Shown: positions 1-11,807 of the stretch, one piece after another
How positions within the stretch are numbered: position 1 is the stretch's first letter
Layout: each line of letters begins with the position of its first letter
DNA from: Chionoecetes opilio
Lineage: Eukaryota > Arthropoda > Malacostraca > Decapoda > Majidae
DNA length: 64,000 nt
Direction of reading: 5' to 3'
Assembly: GCA_016584305.1 (NCBI GenBank)
Contig: JACEEZ010024061.1
Coordinates: forward strand, 456,001-520,000
Position numbers and translations under genes: made by a program
The notes under the pieces: model-generated
Told to the model about the DNA's origin: nothing
Seen by the model: the letters and a program-made list of their open reading frames with translations, nothing else
Database searches by the model: none

Positions 1-483
1 ACTATTTCTATATACTATAATAATTGCTACTATTTCTATATACTATAATAATTGCTACTATTTCTATATACTATACTAATTGCTACTATTTCTGTATACT
101 ATACTAATTGCCACTATTTCTGTATACTATACTAATTGCTACTATTTCTGTATACTATACTAATTGCCACTATTTCTATATACTATACTAATTGCCACTA
201 TTTCTATATACTATACTAATTGCCACTATTTTTATATACTATACTAATTGCCACTATTTCTATATACTATACTAATTGCCACTATTTCTATATACTATAC
301 TAATTGCTACTATTTCTATATACTATACTAATTGCCACTATTTCTATATACTATACTAATTGCCACTATTTCTATATACTATACTAATTGCTACTATTTC
401 TATATACTATACTAATTGCTACTATTTCTGTATACTATACTAATTGCTACTATTTCTATATACTATACTAATTGCTACTATTC
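1..483. repeat. 28-bp AT-rich minisatellite
   Basis: About 17 head-to-tail copies of a 28-bp unit containing TATACTATACTAATTGC, with single-base variants (ctata/ctgta, gct/gcc). The array runs off the left window edge and lies in numb intron 5. Confidence 0.95.
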
Positions 484-1020
484 CTATCCTCTTCATCTCA
501 TCTCTCCATCGTCATCTATCCTTATTCAGTTTGAGTCTTTGCTTGTGAAAGGAAACAAAAACTTTAAGCAGACATAGGCAATATGACTCAACAAATACAC
601 TACCAACACTTATTTATAACTAAGCCACACCTGCACACACACGCAAACTATCACCATCATTGCCCTCACCCTCAAGACCAAGCAGCTAGAGACTTTACAC
701 TTGACTAACAAAAAACAGTGGTGAAGACGATAATTAACTAGTGTCACATAACAAGAGAACAAAATCTAAGTTCTAGTGATGTAAATTATTTGAAATTCCC
801 AGAGTCCACAATACTAGACACTGTATAAAATGTTCACACAATATATGTAACATCATTATGTGCTTTCATTAGCTATCTACTTAATAACAACATCCTTAAC
901 ACCATCCAACATTCTTAACCTCAACAAAATATCTTTCTTTCAAAAACAAAAGGAGCACAGTGGCCTTCACCAATAGATACATTGCATAGCCTGTTTGGTT
1001 TTCTTTCATTATCACATGAC
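484..1020. other. Unique AT-rich intronic sequence
   Basis: Lies in numb intron 5. No repeat longer than a few bases, no exon-like open frame with splice borders, and no match to the expected next numb PTB exon on the minus strand. I see nothing functional. Confidence 0.5.
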
Positions 1021-1180
1021 ATAAGAACATAAGAAAATAAGGAAGCTACAAGATGCTGCGAGACCTACACGTGGTAGTTCCTGTTACTTTACACTACCTA
1101 CATCCACCTTTCATCCCCATCCATGAAATTATCTAGCCTCCTTTTAAAGCTCCCTAATGACTCCGCACTAACTACCTGAC
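1021..1180. repeat. Dispersed decapod-type repeat
   Basis: The stretch opens with ATAAGAACATAAGAAAATAA and includes CCTTTTAAAGCTCCCTAATG. I recall this arrangement as a very common dispersed repeat in decapod genomes. The class is not clear, and no coding capacity or terminal repeats are visible here. The family assignment is from memory, not from comparison within the window. Confidence 0.45.
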
Positions 1181-1256
1181 ATTATCAGTTCTCAGCTCTA
1201 ATGCACACACACAAACTTGCCTCCAAATAAACAACAAACACACATATGACACACAA

Positions 1257-1975
1257 GCATCTGTCAAACATAAACAATCCCAGCATCTGTCAAACACAAA
1301 CAATCCAAGCATCTGTCAAACACAAACAATCCAAACATCTGTCAAACACAAACAATCCCAGCATCTGTCAAACAAACAATCCCAGCATCTGTCAAACATA
1401 AACAATCCCAGCATCTGTCAAACACAAACAATCCAAGCATCTGTCAAACACAAACAATCCCAGCATCTGTCAAACATAAACAATCCCAGCATCTGTCAAA
1501 CATAAAACAATCCCAGCATCTGTCAAACATAAACAATCCCAGCATCTGTCAAACACAAACAATCCCAGCATCTGTCAAACATAAACAATCCCAGCATCTG
1601 TCAAACACAAACAATCCAAGCATCTGTCAAACACAAACAATCCCAGCATCTGTCAAACACAAACAATCCCAGCATCTGTCAAACACAAACAATCCAAGCA
1701 TCTGTCAAACACAAACAATCCCAGCATCTGTCAAACACAAACAATCCCAGCATCTGTCAAACACAAACAATCCAGCATCTGTCAAACACAAACAATCCCA
1801 GCATCTGTCAAACCTAAACAATCCAAACATCTGTCAAACCTAAACAATCCCAGCATCTGTCAAACACAAACAATCCCAGCATCTGTCAAACCTAAACAAT
1901 CCAAACATCTGTCAAACCTAAACAATCCAAACATCTGTCAAACAAACAATCCAAACATAAACAATCCCAGCATGT
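1257..1975. repeat. 26-bp minisatellite in numb intron 5
   Basis: About 28 copies of a roughly 26-bp unit containing GCATCTGTCAAACACAAAC. Variants differ at cacaaa/cataaa/cctaaa and ccc/cca. The array ends 14 bp before the donor end of numb exon 5, so it sits against the splice site. Confidence 0.95.
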
Positions 1976-1988
1976 GGAGGACTCTTAC

Positions 1989-2129
1989 CGATTCCTTGAC
2001 GGCGTAGAATCCGTGACACATCCACCGCCGCGTTGTACCGTCACGGCAGATGTAGGAGAACCCCTTTTCATGGTTGCGGTCCGGAGCACAGAACGACACC
2101 TTCTCTATAGTCTGGTCCACAAGCAGACC
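1989..2129 (-). CDS. numb coding exon 5, PTB domain middle
   Basis: Encodes residues 181-227 of the joined product, from [20 protein letters not shown] through [19 protein letters not shown] to the terminal KES. This is the most conserved part of the Numb PTB domain, which binds NPxY/NxxF-like peptides in membrane-associated partners. Acceptor CTCCTCAG|GGT and donor TCG|GTAAGA are both canonical; the exon is 141 bp, phase 0 at both ends. Insect Numb has FLACKDS where this sequence has FYAVKES, a mild divergence. The next exon, expected to continue with GERLSHAVG, is not found between here and position 1. Identity is very secure. Confidence 0.97.
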
Positions 2130-2476
2130 CTGAGGAGAAGACAACAGAAAACTTCATAAGCTCTCTTGGTACACAAAAGCATATATAAATCAGATCAAAC
2201 AAAAGCATATCTATAAGCAGATCCAAAAGAATTAACATGAAAAGCTCCGTCCGTCTGTGGAAATCATGACTAGACACTGAGAACGGTACAAAAAGCTTTC
2301 AGTTTACGGTGGGTAGTGACATAATAACAATCCATCGCTTTCACTATCGTAACACAAAATTAATCATATTCTTAGTTCCAAGGACATGATATCATTTCAA
2401 TGCTAGTTTATCCGATGCAATACTCCCTACAAACCTTTATCTATGCCTACCTAAGATCTCCTTGCCCCTGACTTAC
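2130..2476 (-). other. numb intron 4
   Basis: 347 bp between donor GTAAGT (2476-2471) and acceptor CTCCTCAG ending at 2130. AT-rich unique sequence without recognisable elements. Confidence 0.9.
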
Positions 2477-2554
2477 TTTGGTCTCATCATCCACGACCCT
2501 CAGTCCGTCCCCTGACACATAGAGCATTCCCCGGACAGGCCGCCGACGAGAGTT
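2477..2554 (-). CDS. numb coding exon 4, PTB domain
   Basis: Encodes residues 155-180: [20 protein letters not shown] followed by DDETK. The [14 protein letters not shown] block spans PTB beta strands and is a hallmark of the Numb/Numb-like family. It continues in frame from exon 3 (ALKVLR) and into exon 5 (GLLVDQT). Acceptor GATGCAG|AAC and donor AAA|GTAAGT are canonical, although the pyrimidine tract is weak. Length is 78 bp, phase 0-0. The first residue depends on the acceptor chosen; AAC (Asn) gives an in-frame join. Confidence 0.97.
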
Positions 2555-3137
2555 CTGCATCAAAGGAACATATATTAGTGGAGAGAGGCTGGTCAGACTA
2601 ACCCAAATTCCATGCCTTCACTACTAGGACAAAATATAATCTAGGCACCTACACATTCCTTTATTTATATCAATCAAAAAGTAATTAAAAAATGTTGGTA
2701 CAGTATTTCAATTAATGTTATGACAGATGACTACTCAATACCAGGTGTTATCCACATGCTATACTGTACGAGTTGTAGTATAATTTTGAGTTCATACTAA
2801 AATAAAGAGACTCAATGATGATAAATAATGCGTTAAAATAAAATAATATGATGCGATTCAATAAAATAAAACGGAATTCATATTTCACATCCCAATAGTC
2901 AGTCAGTCACGACAGACTGACATGCACCAGGCCGCCACACTCCACATCTTCAAGTGTGCAGTGAATGCCTGGCTGATGCCATCTGGACATAATTAGTCAA
3001 TTAAATGTGCAGACTAAAGATAGTTATCGGCACCTCACCGGGAACTTTTGGCTGTAATATTAATATCAAATGTAAAAAAAACAAAAAACAAAATAGACAA
3101 TGAGCATTTGGTATCAATGCTTAATTCATCCATCTTG
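2555..3137 (-). other. numb intron 3, unique part
   Basis: AT-rich sequence between exon 4 and the large microsatellite array, with no exon-like stretch. Intron 3 as a whole is 2,875 bp (2555-5429), about three quarters of it tandem repeat. Confidence 0.7.

Positions 3138-3193
<56 letters not shown>
3138..3193. repeat. (CT)n microsatellite
   Basis: A pure CT run of about 53 bp that abuts the larger CA-based array. Confidence 0.98.
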
Positions 3194-3195
<2 letters not shown>

Positions 3196-4721
3196 ATACA
3201 CACACACACATTGGTGAATAACACACACACACACATTGGTGAATAACACACACACACACATTGGTGAATAACACACACACACACACACATTGGTGAATAA
3301 CACACACACACATTGGTGAATAACACACACACACACATTGGTGAATAACACACACACACACACACTATGGTGAATCACACACCACACTGGTGAAAACACA
3401 CACACACACATTGGTGAATAACACACACACACACACCACACTATTGGTGAATAACACCCACACACACATTGGTGAATAACACACACACACACACACACAT
3501 TGGTGAATAAACACACACACACAAACACAATTGGTGAATAACACACACACACAACACACATTGGTGAATAACACACACACACACACACACATTGGTGAAT
3601 AACACACAACACACACACAATTGGTGAATAACACACACCACACACACACATTGGTGAATAACACACCACACAACACATTGGTGAATAACACACACACACA
3701 CACACACATTGGTGAATAACACACACACACACACACACATTGGTGAATACACACACACACACACACACACACATTGGTGAATAACACACACACACACACA
3801 CATTGGTGAATAACACACACACACACACATTGGTGAATAACACACACACAACACCACACACACATTGGTGAATAACACACACACACACACACACATTGGT
3901 GAATAACACACACACACACACACACACACATTGGTGAATAACACACACACACACACACACATGTTGGTGAATAACACACACACACACACACACATTGGTG
4001 AATAACACACACACACACACACACACATTGGTGAATAAACACACACACACACACACACATTGGTGAATAACACACACACACACACACACATTGGTGAATA
4101 ACACACACACACACACAACATGTGGTGAATAACACACACACACACACACATTGGTGAATAACACACACACACACACACACATTGGTGAATAACACACACA
4201 CACACACACACATTGGTGAATAACACACACACACACACACACACATGTTGGTGAATAACACACACACACACACAACATTGGTGAATAACACACACACACA
4301 CACACACATTGGTGAATAACACACACACACACACACACACATTGGTGAATAACACACACACACACACACACATTGGTGAATAAACACACACACACACACA
4401 ACACACATATTGGTGAATAACACACACACACACACACACATTGGTGAATAACAACACACACACACACAACATTGGTGAATAACACACACACACACACACA
4501 CACATTGGTGAATAACACACACACACACACACACATTGGTGAATAACACACACACACACACACACATTGGTGAATAACACACACACACACACAACATGGT
4601 GATAACACACCACACACAACATTGGTGAATAACACACACACACAACACACACATTGGTGAATAACACACACACACACACACACACATTGGTGAATAACAC
4701 ACACACACACACACATTGGTG

Positions 4722-4754
<33 letters not shown>

Positions 4755-5300
4755 TTGGTGAAACACAACACCAACACACATGGTGAATACACACACACAC
4801 ACACACACACATTGGTGAATAACACACACACAACACACATTGGTGAATAACACACACACACACACACACATTGGTGAATAACACACACAACACACCACAC
4901 ATGGTGAATACACACACACACACACACTTGGTGAATAACACACACACACACACATTGGTGAATAACACACACACCACACACACATTGTGAATAACACACA
5001 CACACACATTGGTGAATAACACACACACACACACACACACATTGGTGAATAACACACACACACACACACACATTGGTGAATAACACACACACACACACAC
5101 ACATTGGTGAATAACACACACACACACACACACATTGGTGAATAACACACACACACACACACACATTGGTGAATAACACACACACACACACACACATTGG
5201 TGAATAACACACACACACACATTGGTGAATAACACACACACACACATTGGTGAATAACACACACACACACATTGGTGAATAACACACACACACACACACA
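3194..5300. repeat. Compound (AC)n / ATTGGTGAATA array
   Basis: Over 50 copies of an 11-bp core ATTGGTGAATA, separated by (AC)n spacers of about 12-30 bp, fill 2.1 kb of numb intron 3. Spacer lengths vary, and many units carry single-base losses such as ACCACA or TTGTGAATA. Read on the minus strand, all three frames stay largely open as CVCVCVIHQ-type strings. This follows from base composition and is not a gene. Confidence 0.95.
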
Positions 5301-5429
5301 AACGACTGAACCAAGGTGGATACAGTGATACACAATGACTCACTGATGAGCTTGCAATGATGGGTCACCTGTAACACTATTCATCTTCCCTGTGTGGCAT
5401 TTAAGTTGTAACAGCAATCAATGACTCAC

Positions 5430-5501
5430 CCTCAGCACCTTCAAGGCCTCCTCGCACACCTGCATCCCCCGGGACTCGAACACCTCCACGCACCCCAGAT
5501 A
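5430..5501 (-). CDS. numb coding exon 3, start of PTB core
   Basis: Encodes residues 131-154: [20 protein letters not shown] then KVLR. The YLGCVEV strand and the following [14 protein letters not shown] helix are classic for the Numb/Dab-type PTB fold. Acceptor CCTTACAG|TAT and donor AGG|GTGAGT are canonical; 72 bp, phase 0-0. It joins exon 2 (CSFPVK) to exon 4 (NSRRRP) exactly as in known Numb proteins. GC content is clearly higher than in the flanking introns. Confidence 0.97.
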
Positions 5502-6218
5502 CTGTAAGGAAGGGACACAACTTGTACTAATGGGTGCATGTCTTATCTCATGTTTTTGTACCTTGTTGTGTGCATGTCTTAACTCATACTTTTGTACCTT
5601 GTAGTGTGTATGCCTTAACTCATGTTTTTGTATCTACTCACATCCAGCTTGGCGTAATAAATCATGGTTACAATCATCTGTGGGTATTTGCCTGGTTATG
5701 GTGTACAGAGCCTCAGTTATGCTCGTATGGTCCTGTATACATAACTACTAGTATAGTCCAACCTTTCTTTTATATTGTGAACTGTCATTGCTGCAAACAC
5801 TTCTTTTCCCAGTCCATTCCAAATATTACATGTATTTCTTGTATCACTCTATTTCTTGATATCACTATTGCACCTATTCTTTCTTTGGTTTATTTTTGTG
5901 TCCCCTTCTGTTTCCAGGTCCTCTGTGTGAGTGCTTGTGTGTATTTTCTCCCTTCAAGATAAAATTATGTGCATATGTATATTTGCATGAGGATGGCCAT
6001 CAGATAAGGGAGATCTTGGTTCCGTGGACATAATATAACGTGGCAAAGGTTTGGTATTACTGAATAGGTATGTAACAATATGATAGGTTAATAGGTTAAA
6101 TAGGTTACGTAATAGTGTATGCATGTAGGCCCTCCCAAGATTAATAGACATACTAATATAACTATACTATTAAAAGTCTATAGATCTTGGCCCCTCCCCT
6201 ACACAGAGCCTGACGCAC
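5502..6218 (-). other. numb intron 2
   Basis: 717 bp. A tandem-like plus-strand stretch at 5534-5640 repeats CTTAACTCATGTTTTTGTA-type units about three times. A 56-bp hairpin element lies at 6135-6190. No other exon is apparent. Confidence 0.8.
6135..6190. mobile_element. 56-bp miniature hairpin element, copy 1
   Basis: Starts CCAAGATTAATAGACATACT and ends AAAAGTCTATAGATCTTGG. The ends form an imperfect inverted repeat of about 15 bp (CCAAGATTAATAGAC against CCAAGATCTATAGAC). Shorter copies sit at 23146-23188 and 29869-29910. This copy lies 29 bp inside the intron 2 donor of numb. Confidence 0.6.
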
Positions 6219-6389
6219 CTTGACAGGGAAGGAACAGGTGCCCGCCCTGACTGAAGCCTCGTCCGTCTGCCATTGGTGGGGCTTGGAAGCCTCGGTGATG
6301 TGGTGGTCCTTCTTCTTACGGAAGCTCTCGCGGAAGCTTCGTCTCAGCCGGTCCATCCTTCTACCCCGCGACGAGCTTGGTCCCTCAAC
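6219..6389 (-). CDS. numb coding exon 2 (basic motif and PTB entry)
   Basis: Encodes residues 74-130: an 11-residue lead-in [11 protein letters not shown], then [17 protein letters not shown], a [17 protein letters not shown] stretch, and CSFPVK. Met85 matches the start of the short Numb isoform known in Drosophila and vertebrates. The lead-in is open in frame, so exon 1 can splice on to give a long form. [12 protein letters not shown] is the basic-hydrophobic membrane-binding motif that aPKC phosphorylates in other Numb proteins; S91 and S95 are the candidate sites. HQWQ begins the PTB domain. Acceptor CTTCACAG|GTT and donor AAG|GTGCGT; 171 bp, phase 0-0. Confidence 0.97.
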
Positions 6390-6424
6390 CTGTGAAGAGT
6401 AGGGGGTGGTTAGTCTGAATGCCC

Positions 6425-6428
<4 letters not shown>

Positions 6429-6471
<43 letters not shown>

Positions 6472-6485
6472 GAGAAGAGAGAAGG

Positions 6486-6569
<84 letters not shown>

Positions 6570-6615
6570 GAGAGAGAGCAGTACATTTTTTTATTACAAT
6601 CAATACGTACCAGAA

Positions 6616-6675
<60 letters not shown>

Positions 6676-6746
6676 CCAGTGTATATTTACAAAGTAATAG
6701 TAGACAGAAAGCAAGAGAGAGAGCAGTAGTTTATTAAGATGTAGAC

Positions 6747-6772
<26 letters not shown>
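6429..6772. repeat. (GA)n tracts, interrupted
   Basis: Three GA blocks (about 6429-6578, 6618-6674, 6746-6772) separated by short unique spacers. Each spacer resembles the others (ACCAGTGTATATTTAC-like, caatcaata), suggesting local duplication. Lies just inside numb intron 1. Confidence 0.93.
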
Positions 6773-6777
<5 letters not shown>

Positions 6778-6947
6778 GTGTCCAATCATTTAACGTTTAT
6801 AGATTCAAAACAAACTAGGGTCCAATGTATATTTTCTATTAAGTTTATCAATAATCAACGAACTAAATACCATCAAAACCTGACAATTACACGCTCGGGA
6901 AAAGATAAAAAATCACCATCAGTTCACCAATCTACCCCGTCAATCTT

Positions 6948-7512
6948 AACTGTCTCTGTCTGTCTGTCTTTCTGTGTCTCTGTCTTTTTCTGTCTTTCTG
7001 TCTCTCTCTGTCTCTCTCTGTCTCTCTGTCTTTTTCTGTCTCTCTCTGTCGTTTTCTGTCTTTTTCTGTCTTTCTGTCTCTCATGTCTTTTCGTGTCTTT
7101 CTGTCTTTTTCTGTCTTTCTGTGTGTCTGTCTTTTTCTGTCTTTCTGTGTCTCTCTCTGTCTCTCTGTCTTTTTCTGTCTCTCTCTGTCTTTTTCTGTCT
7201 CTCAATGTCTTTTTGTGTCTTTCTGTGTCTCTCAATGTCTTTTTGTGTCTTTCTGTCTTTTTCTGTCTTTCTGTGTCTCTCAATGTCTTTTTGTGTCTTT
7301 CTGTGTCTCTCAATGTCTTTTTGTGTCTTTCTGTCTTTCTGTGTCTCTCTCTGTCTTTGTCTCTGTCTTTTTCTGTCTTTCTGTGTCTCTCAATGTCTTT
7401 TTCTGTCTTTCTGTGTCTCTCAATGTCTTTTTCTTTTTCTCTTTTTCTGTCTCTCTCTCTGACTTTCTCTCTCTCTCTCTCTGACTTTCTCTCTCTCTCT
7501 CTCTTTCTGTGT
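6948..7512. repeat. Pyrimidine-rich TCTGTCTTTCTG array
   Basis: Degenerate array of TCTGTCTTTCTGTCTC units. A higher-order unit contains CTCTCAATGTCTTTTTGTGT and occurs at least six times between 7200 and 7430. It ends in CT runs. The open frames ([15 protein letters not shown]) are compositional. Confidence 0.9.
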
Positions 7513-7811
7513 TTCTGAGTACATCCTGCACTACATATACCTGAAATCATACATACAGAAATAACAGATAAAACACTACATGAATAATTAATGAATAAAA
7601 CATTAGTATGCATTAATCATTATGGAGCGATGCAGTGTTATAATTATTATACAACGAGGGTATGAGAGTAATGACCCGTAATTTACTCATGTGTATATAA
7701 TGAGTGCGTGTGTATGCTTAGAGAACGAGGGTCTAGTTATGCATGCCACGGTTTTACGAATGTGGGAGCTACGTAATTCTTATCTCTGGGACGTAATCAC
7801 AAACAAACACT
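7513..7811. other. Unique intron 1 sequence
   Basis: AT-rich with no open frame of interest and no recognised repeat. I see nothing functional. Confidence 0.4.
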
Positions 7812-8013
7812 TTTACCCTTAACGCCCAGATCTTTCCTTTGCTACATACCATCGTCTGTTGTTAGCCATAAAACAACGATAAATAGCTTAATATACTCAT
7901 TTAGCTAGTGGACAAGGATACTCAACACGTCATAATGTATAAAATGTTGCTTATATTCATTAAAATCGTCTAATGGTGGTCGAATAACAATGAAAATCAC
8001 GTTCAAAGGGTTA
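7812..8013. mobile_element. TTAA-flanked MITE (piggyBac-like), copy A
   Basis: Diverged member of a family of about 210 bp. Starts TTACCCTTAACGCCCAGATC and ends GTTCAAAGGGTTAA. The internal signatures GTTAGCCATAAAA, TAGCTAGTGGACAAGGATAC and AAAATCGTCTAATGGT are shared with four other copies in the window. Confidence 0.7.
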
Positions 8014-8073
8014 ACAACGATTCCCCACTCTTATTTCCAGGCTCCATCCATGACGTGAAAGTGTGACAAGGTT

Positions 8074-8287
8074 TAACCCCTTCACGCCCAGATCTTCGCT
8101 TTGCTATAAAAATTGTCAGTTGTTAGCCATAATATTACGAAAAGTAACTGAATATACCAAATTAGTTAGTCGACAAGAATACTAAACAAATCATATCTAT
8201 AAAACATTGCTTATATTCACTAAAAATCGTCTAATGGTAGGCTACCCAAATTACAATGGAAATTACGTTCTGAGTCTCAAGGGGTTA
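8074..8287. mobile_element. TTAA-flanked MITE (piggyBac-like), copy B
   Basis: The ends are inverted: TTAACCCCTTCACGCCCAGA at left, and TCTGAGTCTCAAGGGGTTA at right, whose complement is TAACCCCTTGAGACTCAGA. TTAA overlaps the left end. piggyBac-superfamily elements insert at TTAA and have termini beginning CCC, so this is best read as a non-autonomous piggyBac-like MITE. Same orientation as copy A, 60 bp away. Confidence 0.75.
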
Positions 8288-8504
8288 CATGTCCAGGGTG
8301 AAGGAATGGGTGTGTACAGTGCTTGGAAGACTCACCATAATGCTTGCGGGGTTAACAAGAGGGTAGGAATGGGTGGCGGTGAGAGGTTGGTGTTTCTTAA
8401 CCTCATTGCCGCTGCTGGCCGATCTAGGACGAAATATATCTTCTCCGTCCATTGTCACTAATTCTCACTACTTAAGCCACGATAATTACTACTATAAAAA
8501 CTAC

Positions 8505-8925
8505 TTTACGATGACACTTGCAGGATATAAGAGTATTACTACACACACGCAACAATGGACCAGCACTTTAGGTCGTCAAAATATCAGTTAGTATTGTTCG
8601 ATAACGTATTACGCGGACAGTTATCAGAGCCAGATGCTACACACACCGCTTTTACGATGAAACTTGCAGGGCATAAGAGTACAACCCACACGCAACAATG
8701 GATAAGCGCTTTAGATAGTCAGAATATCAGTTAGTACTGTTAGATAACGCACTGCGCGGACACTATTCAATACTAAAAAACGCCTTTACGATGACACTTG
8801 CAGGATATAAGAGTACAACTATCTTCACACAACAATGGATAAGCGATTTAGATAGTCAGAGTCAGAATATCAGTTCGTATTGTTCGATAACGCACTGCGC
8901 CACCCAGATGCTGCTACACAACACA
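8505..8925. repeat. Three tandem copies of a ~140-bp unit
   Basis: Units begin TTTACGATGACACTTGCAGG at 8505, 8651 and 8785. They share CAACAATGGATAAGCG, AGTCAGAATATCAGTT and GATAACGCACTGCGC. They are diverged at about 10-20 percent, with small indels, and no coding frame is conserved across the three. Confidence 0.8.
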
Positions 8926-9349
8926 CTGGCAAGACTATCTCCGGCAGGCACCTCGTAACACTTCAAGGATTCACGCACACCGCCGAGAAGTGACACTACG
9001 CTGCACTTCTCAAGGACCGAAGCGCCGCGTATTCCTCCCTACATTACCAGGCGAGAATGAGGTGAGGCAGCAGGCGGCAGGCAAGACATCTGGAGCAACG
9101 GGTTAATTGGAAATCCCTGGGACTGTGTTGCGATATGCTGGTGGGCAGGATGAGGCTGCTTGATAACGGGGACCGGAAAACATGTAAACACTTTAAGTAA
9201 GAGATAGAAAACATTGAAAACAAAGCGAGGATGAATATTTAATACGAGAATAACGATGTTAACTTCAAACACATTATGATAAAGATGAGATTTTCATCCT
9301 ATCTAGACACTTTGCAAGTACCAACTACAAGGTTATTGACTATACAAAG

Positions 9350-9460
9350 CGCCGCCACGTCAGCACGAACTAGGCGGACTCGAACCGCTGACCGAATGCG
9401 CAGGGACTCTGCACATTGCAAGCTCACGTCTCTACCAACCTTGCCACCCTGACGGGCAAC
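9350..9460 (-). mobile_element. tRNA-derived SINE head or tRNA pseudogene
   Basis: The minus strand carries a perfect pol III B-box GGTTCGAGTCC (9386-9376). Upstream is an A-box-like TGGCAAGGTTGGTAGAG (about 9447-9431). Spacing is about 45-50 bp, as in a tRNA with a long variable arm. The anticodon region does not fold cleanly and the acceptor stem does not pair, so this is not an intact tRNA. The most likely reading is a tRNA-like SINE or a decayed tRNA. Confidence 0.5.
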
Positions 9461-9539
9461 ACATGATGAACAATGATGATGTAGCTAAGACAATAGAACA
9501 CAAATTCGTGATGGACAGAAATATGAAGGATAACTAGAT

Positions 9540-10438
<899 letters not shown>

Positions 10439-11531
10439 GCCACCGAGAGATAAGGCCTGTGGATCGCCCGTGACGTCACACATAAGGATACAACCGCTCC
10501 GCTCCGTACAGTTACCTACCTAATATATGTTATCAGTATAAAAGATATACTGTCATCTTCGGAAATGTTTGTTCTATAATATTATCAAATAAAAAACCGT
10601 AAAACACACAAAGAAAATGCCATTATGAGACTTTCAAGAAATATGCATTAACTTAAACTCTTCGCCATTTAATATTTTGCTCGCAAACATTTTACATGGA
10701 GAATATCAATAGAAGCGGAGTTTAATTAGCTTTCCATTGATATATTTCGTTTAGTGATAAATGAATTAGCGGCATGCATAAATTAGCGTTAACTAAATAA
10801 ATAAAATCATGAAATCGGATAAATTACCAGATTTCATGATGTTATTTATTTAGTTAACGCTAATTTATGCATGGTTCTAATTCATTTATCAGAAAAGGAA
10901 AATATCAATGGAAAGCTAATTAAATTCCGCTTCAATTGATATTCTCCATGTAAAAAGTTTTTTCACAAAATATTAAATGGCAAAAAGTTTAAGTTCATGC
11001 ATATTTCTTGAAAGTCTCATAATGGCATTTTTTTATTGTGTTTTACGGTTTTTTATTTGATAATATTATAGAACAAACATTTCCGAAGATAACAGTATAT
11101 ATTTTATACTGATAAACATATATTAGGTAGGAAATTACCCGATTTCATGATTTTTTATATTTAGTTAACGCTAATTTATGCATACCGCTAATTAATTTAT
11201 CACTAAACGAAATATATCAATGGAAAGCTAATTAAACTCCGCTTCTATTGATATTCTCCATGTAAAATGTTTGCGAGCAAAATATTAAATGGCGAAGAGT
11301 TTAAGTTAATGCATATTTCTTGAAAGTCTCATAATGGCATTTTCTTTGTGTGTTTTACGGTTTTTTATTTGATAATATTATAGAACAAACATTTCCGAAG
11401 ATAAAAGTATATCTTTTATACTGATAAACATTATATTAGGTAGGTAAACTTGTACGGGGAGCGGAGCGGGTTGTATCCTTATGGTGACGTCACGGGCGAT
11501 CCACCAGGCCTTATCATCTCGGTGGTCTCGG
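10439..11531. mobile_element. 1.1-kb foldback element, three-armed
   Basis: Arm A (about 10439-10816) is inverted relative to arm B (10830-11140) and arm C (11141-11531). A and B face each other across a 13-bp loop. B and C are direct repeats. A and C extend further than B and share outer ends, including TGACGTCA at 10471-10478 and 11485-11492 and the GGATCGCCCGTGACGTCA motif. A and C are more alike than either is to B. No transposase frame. The class is uncertain; a foldback or MITE-type element is the best fit. Confidence 0.75.
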
Positions 11532-11807
11532 CTGTGTCCATTGATAGACTGGCGTCTTCCCGGCTGCGTAGCTGTGCGTCCCTCGGCGCCTGGGGCGAAG
11601 GATCCTGGGGCAGTTGAAGGGGGGTGGGTAGTAGGGGGGGAGGGGTCACGTCGTTGGCGGCTCGCCCTCCCACATCGCTGTCACTTGGCTCCTGGGCACC
11701 ATCGTGTTGGAGCGAGAGTCTCAACGATGATCGTCTCTTCTGGCCCAGAGTATGCCTGGGTGGTCCTCGAGATGGCGAAGGGGCATGAAGGATGGGTAGT
11801 TCCTTAT
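11532..11807. other. GC-rich spacer between two elements
   Basis: Unusually GC-rich for this intron, with overlapping open frames on both strands but no recognisable domain. It may be host sequence or an outer part of the neighbouring elements. Confidence 0.35.

Noticed and set aside
484..1256. The next numb exon (continuation of the PTB domain)
   Set aside because: I looked for the expected GERLSHAVG-type coding on the minus strand left of 1989 and found none, so it must lie outside the window.
3121..5377. Long minus-strand frames of 630-740 codons with CVCVCVIHQ repeats
   Set aside because: Translation of the CA/ATTGGTGAATA array; all three frames are similarly open and no normal-complexity domain is present.
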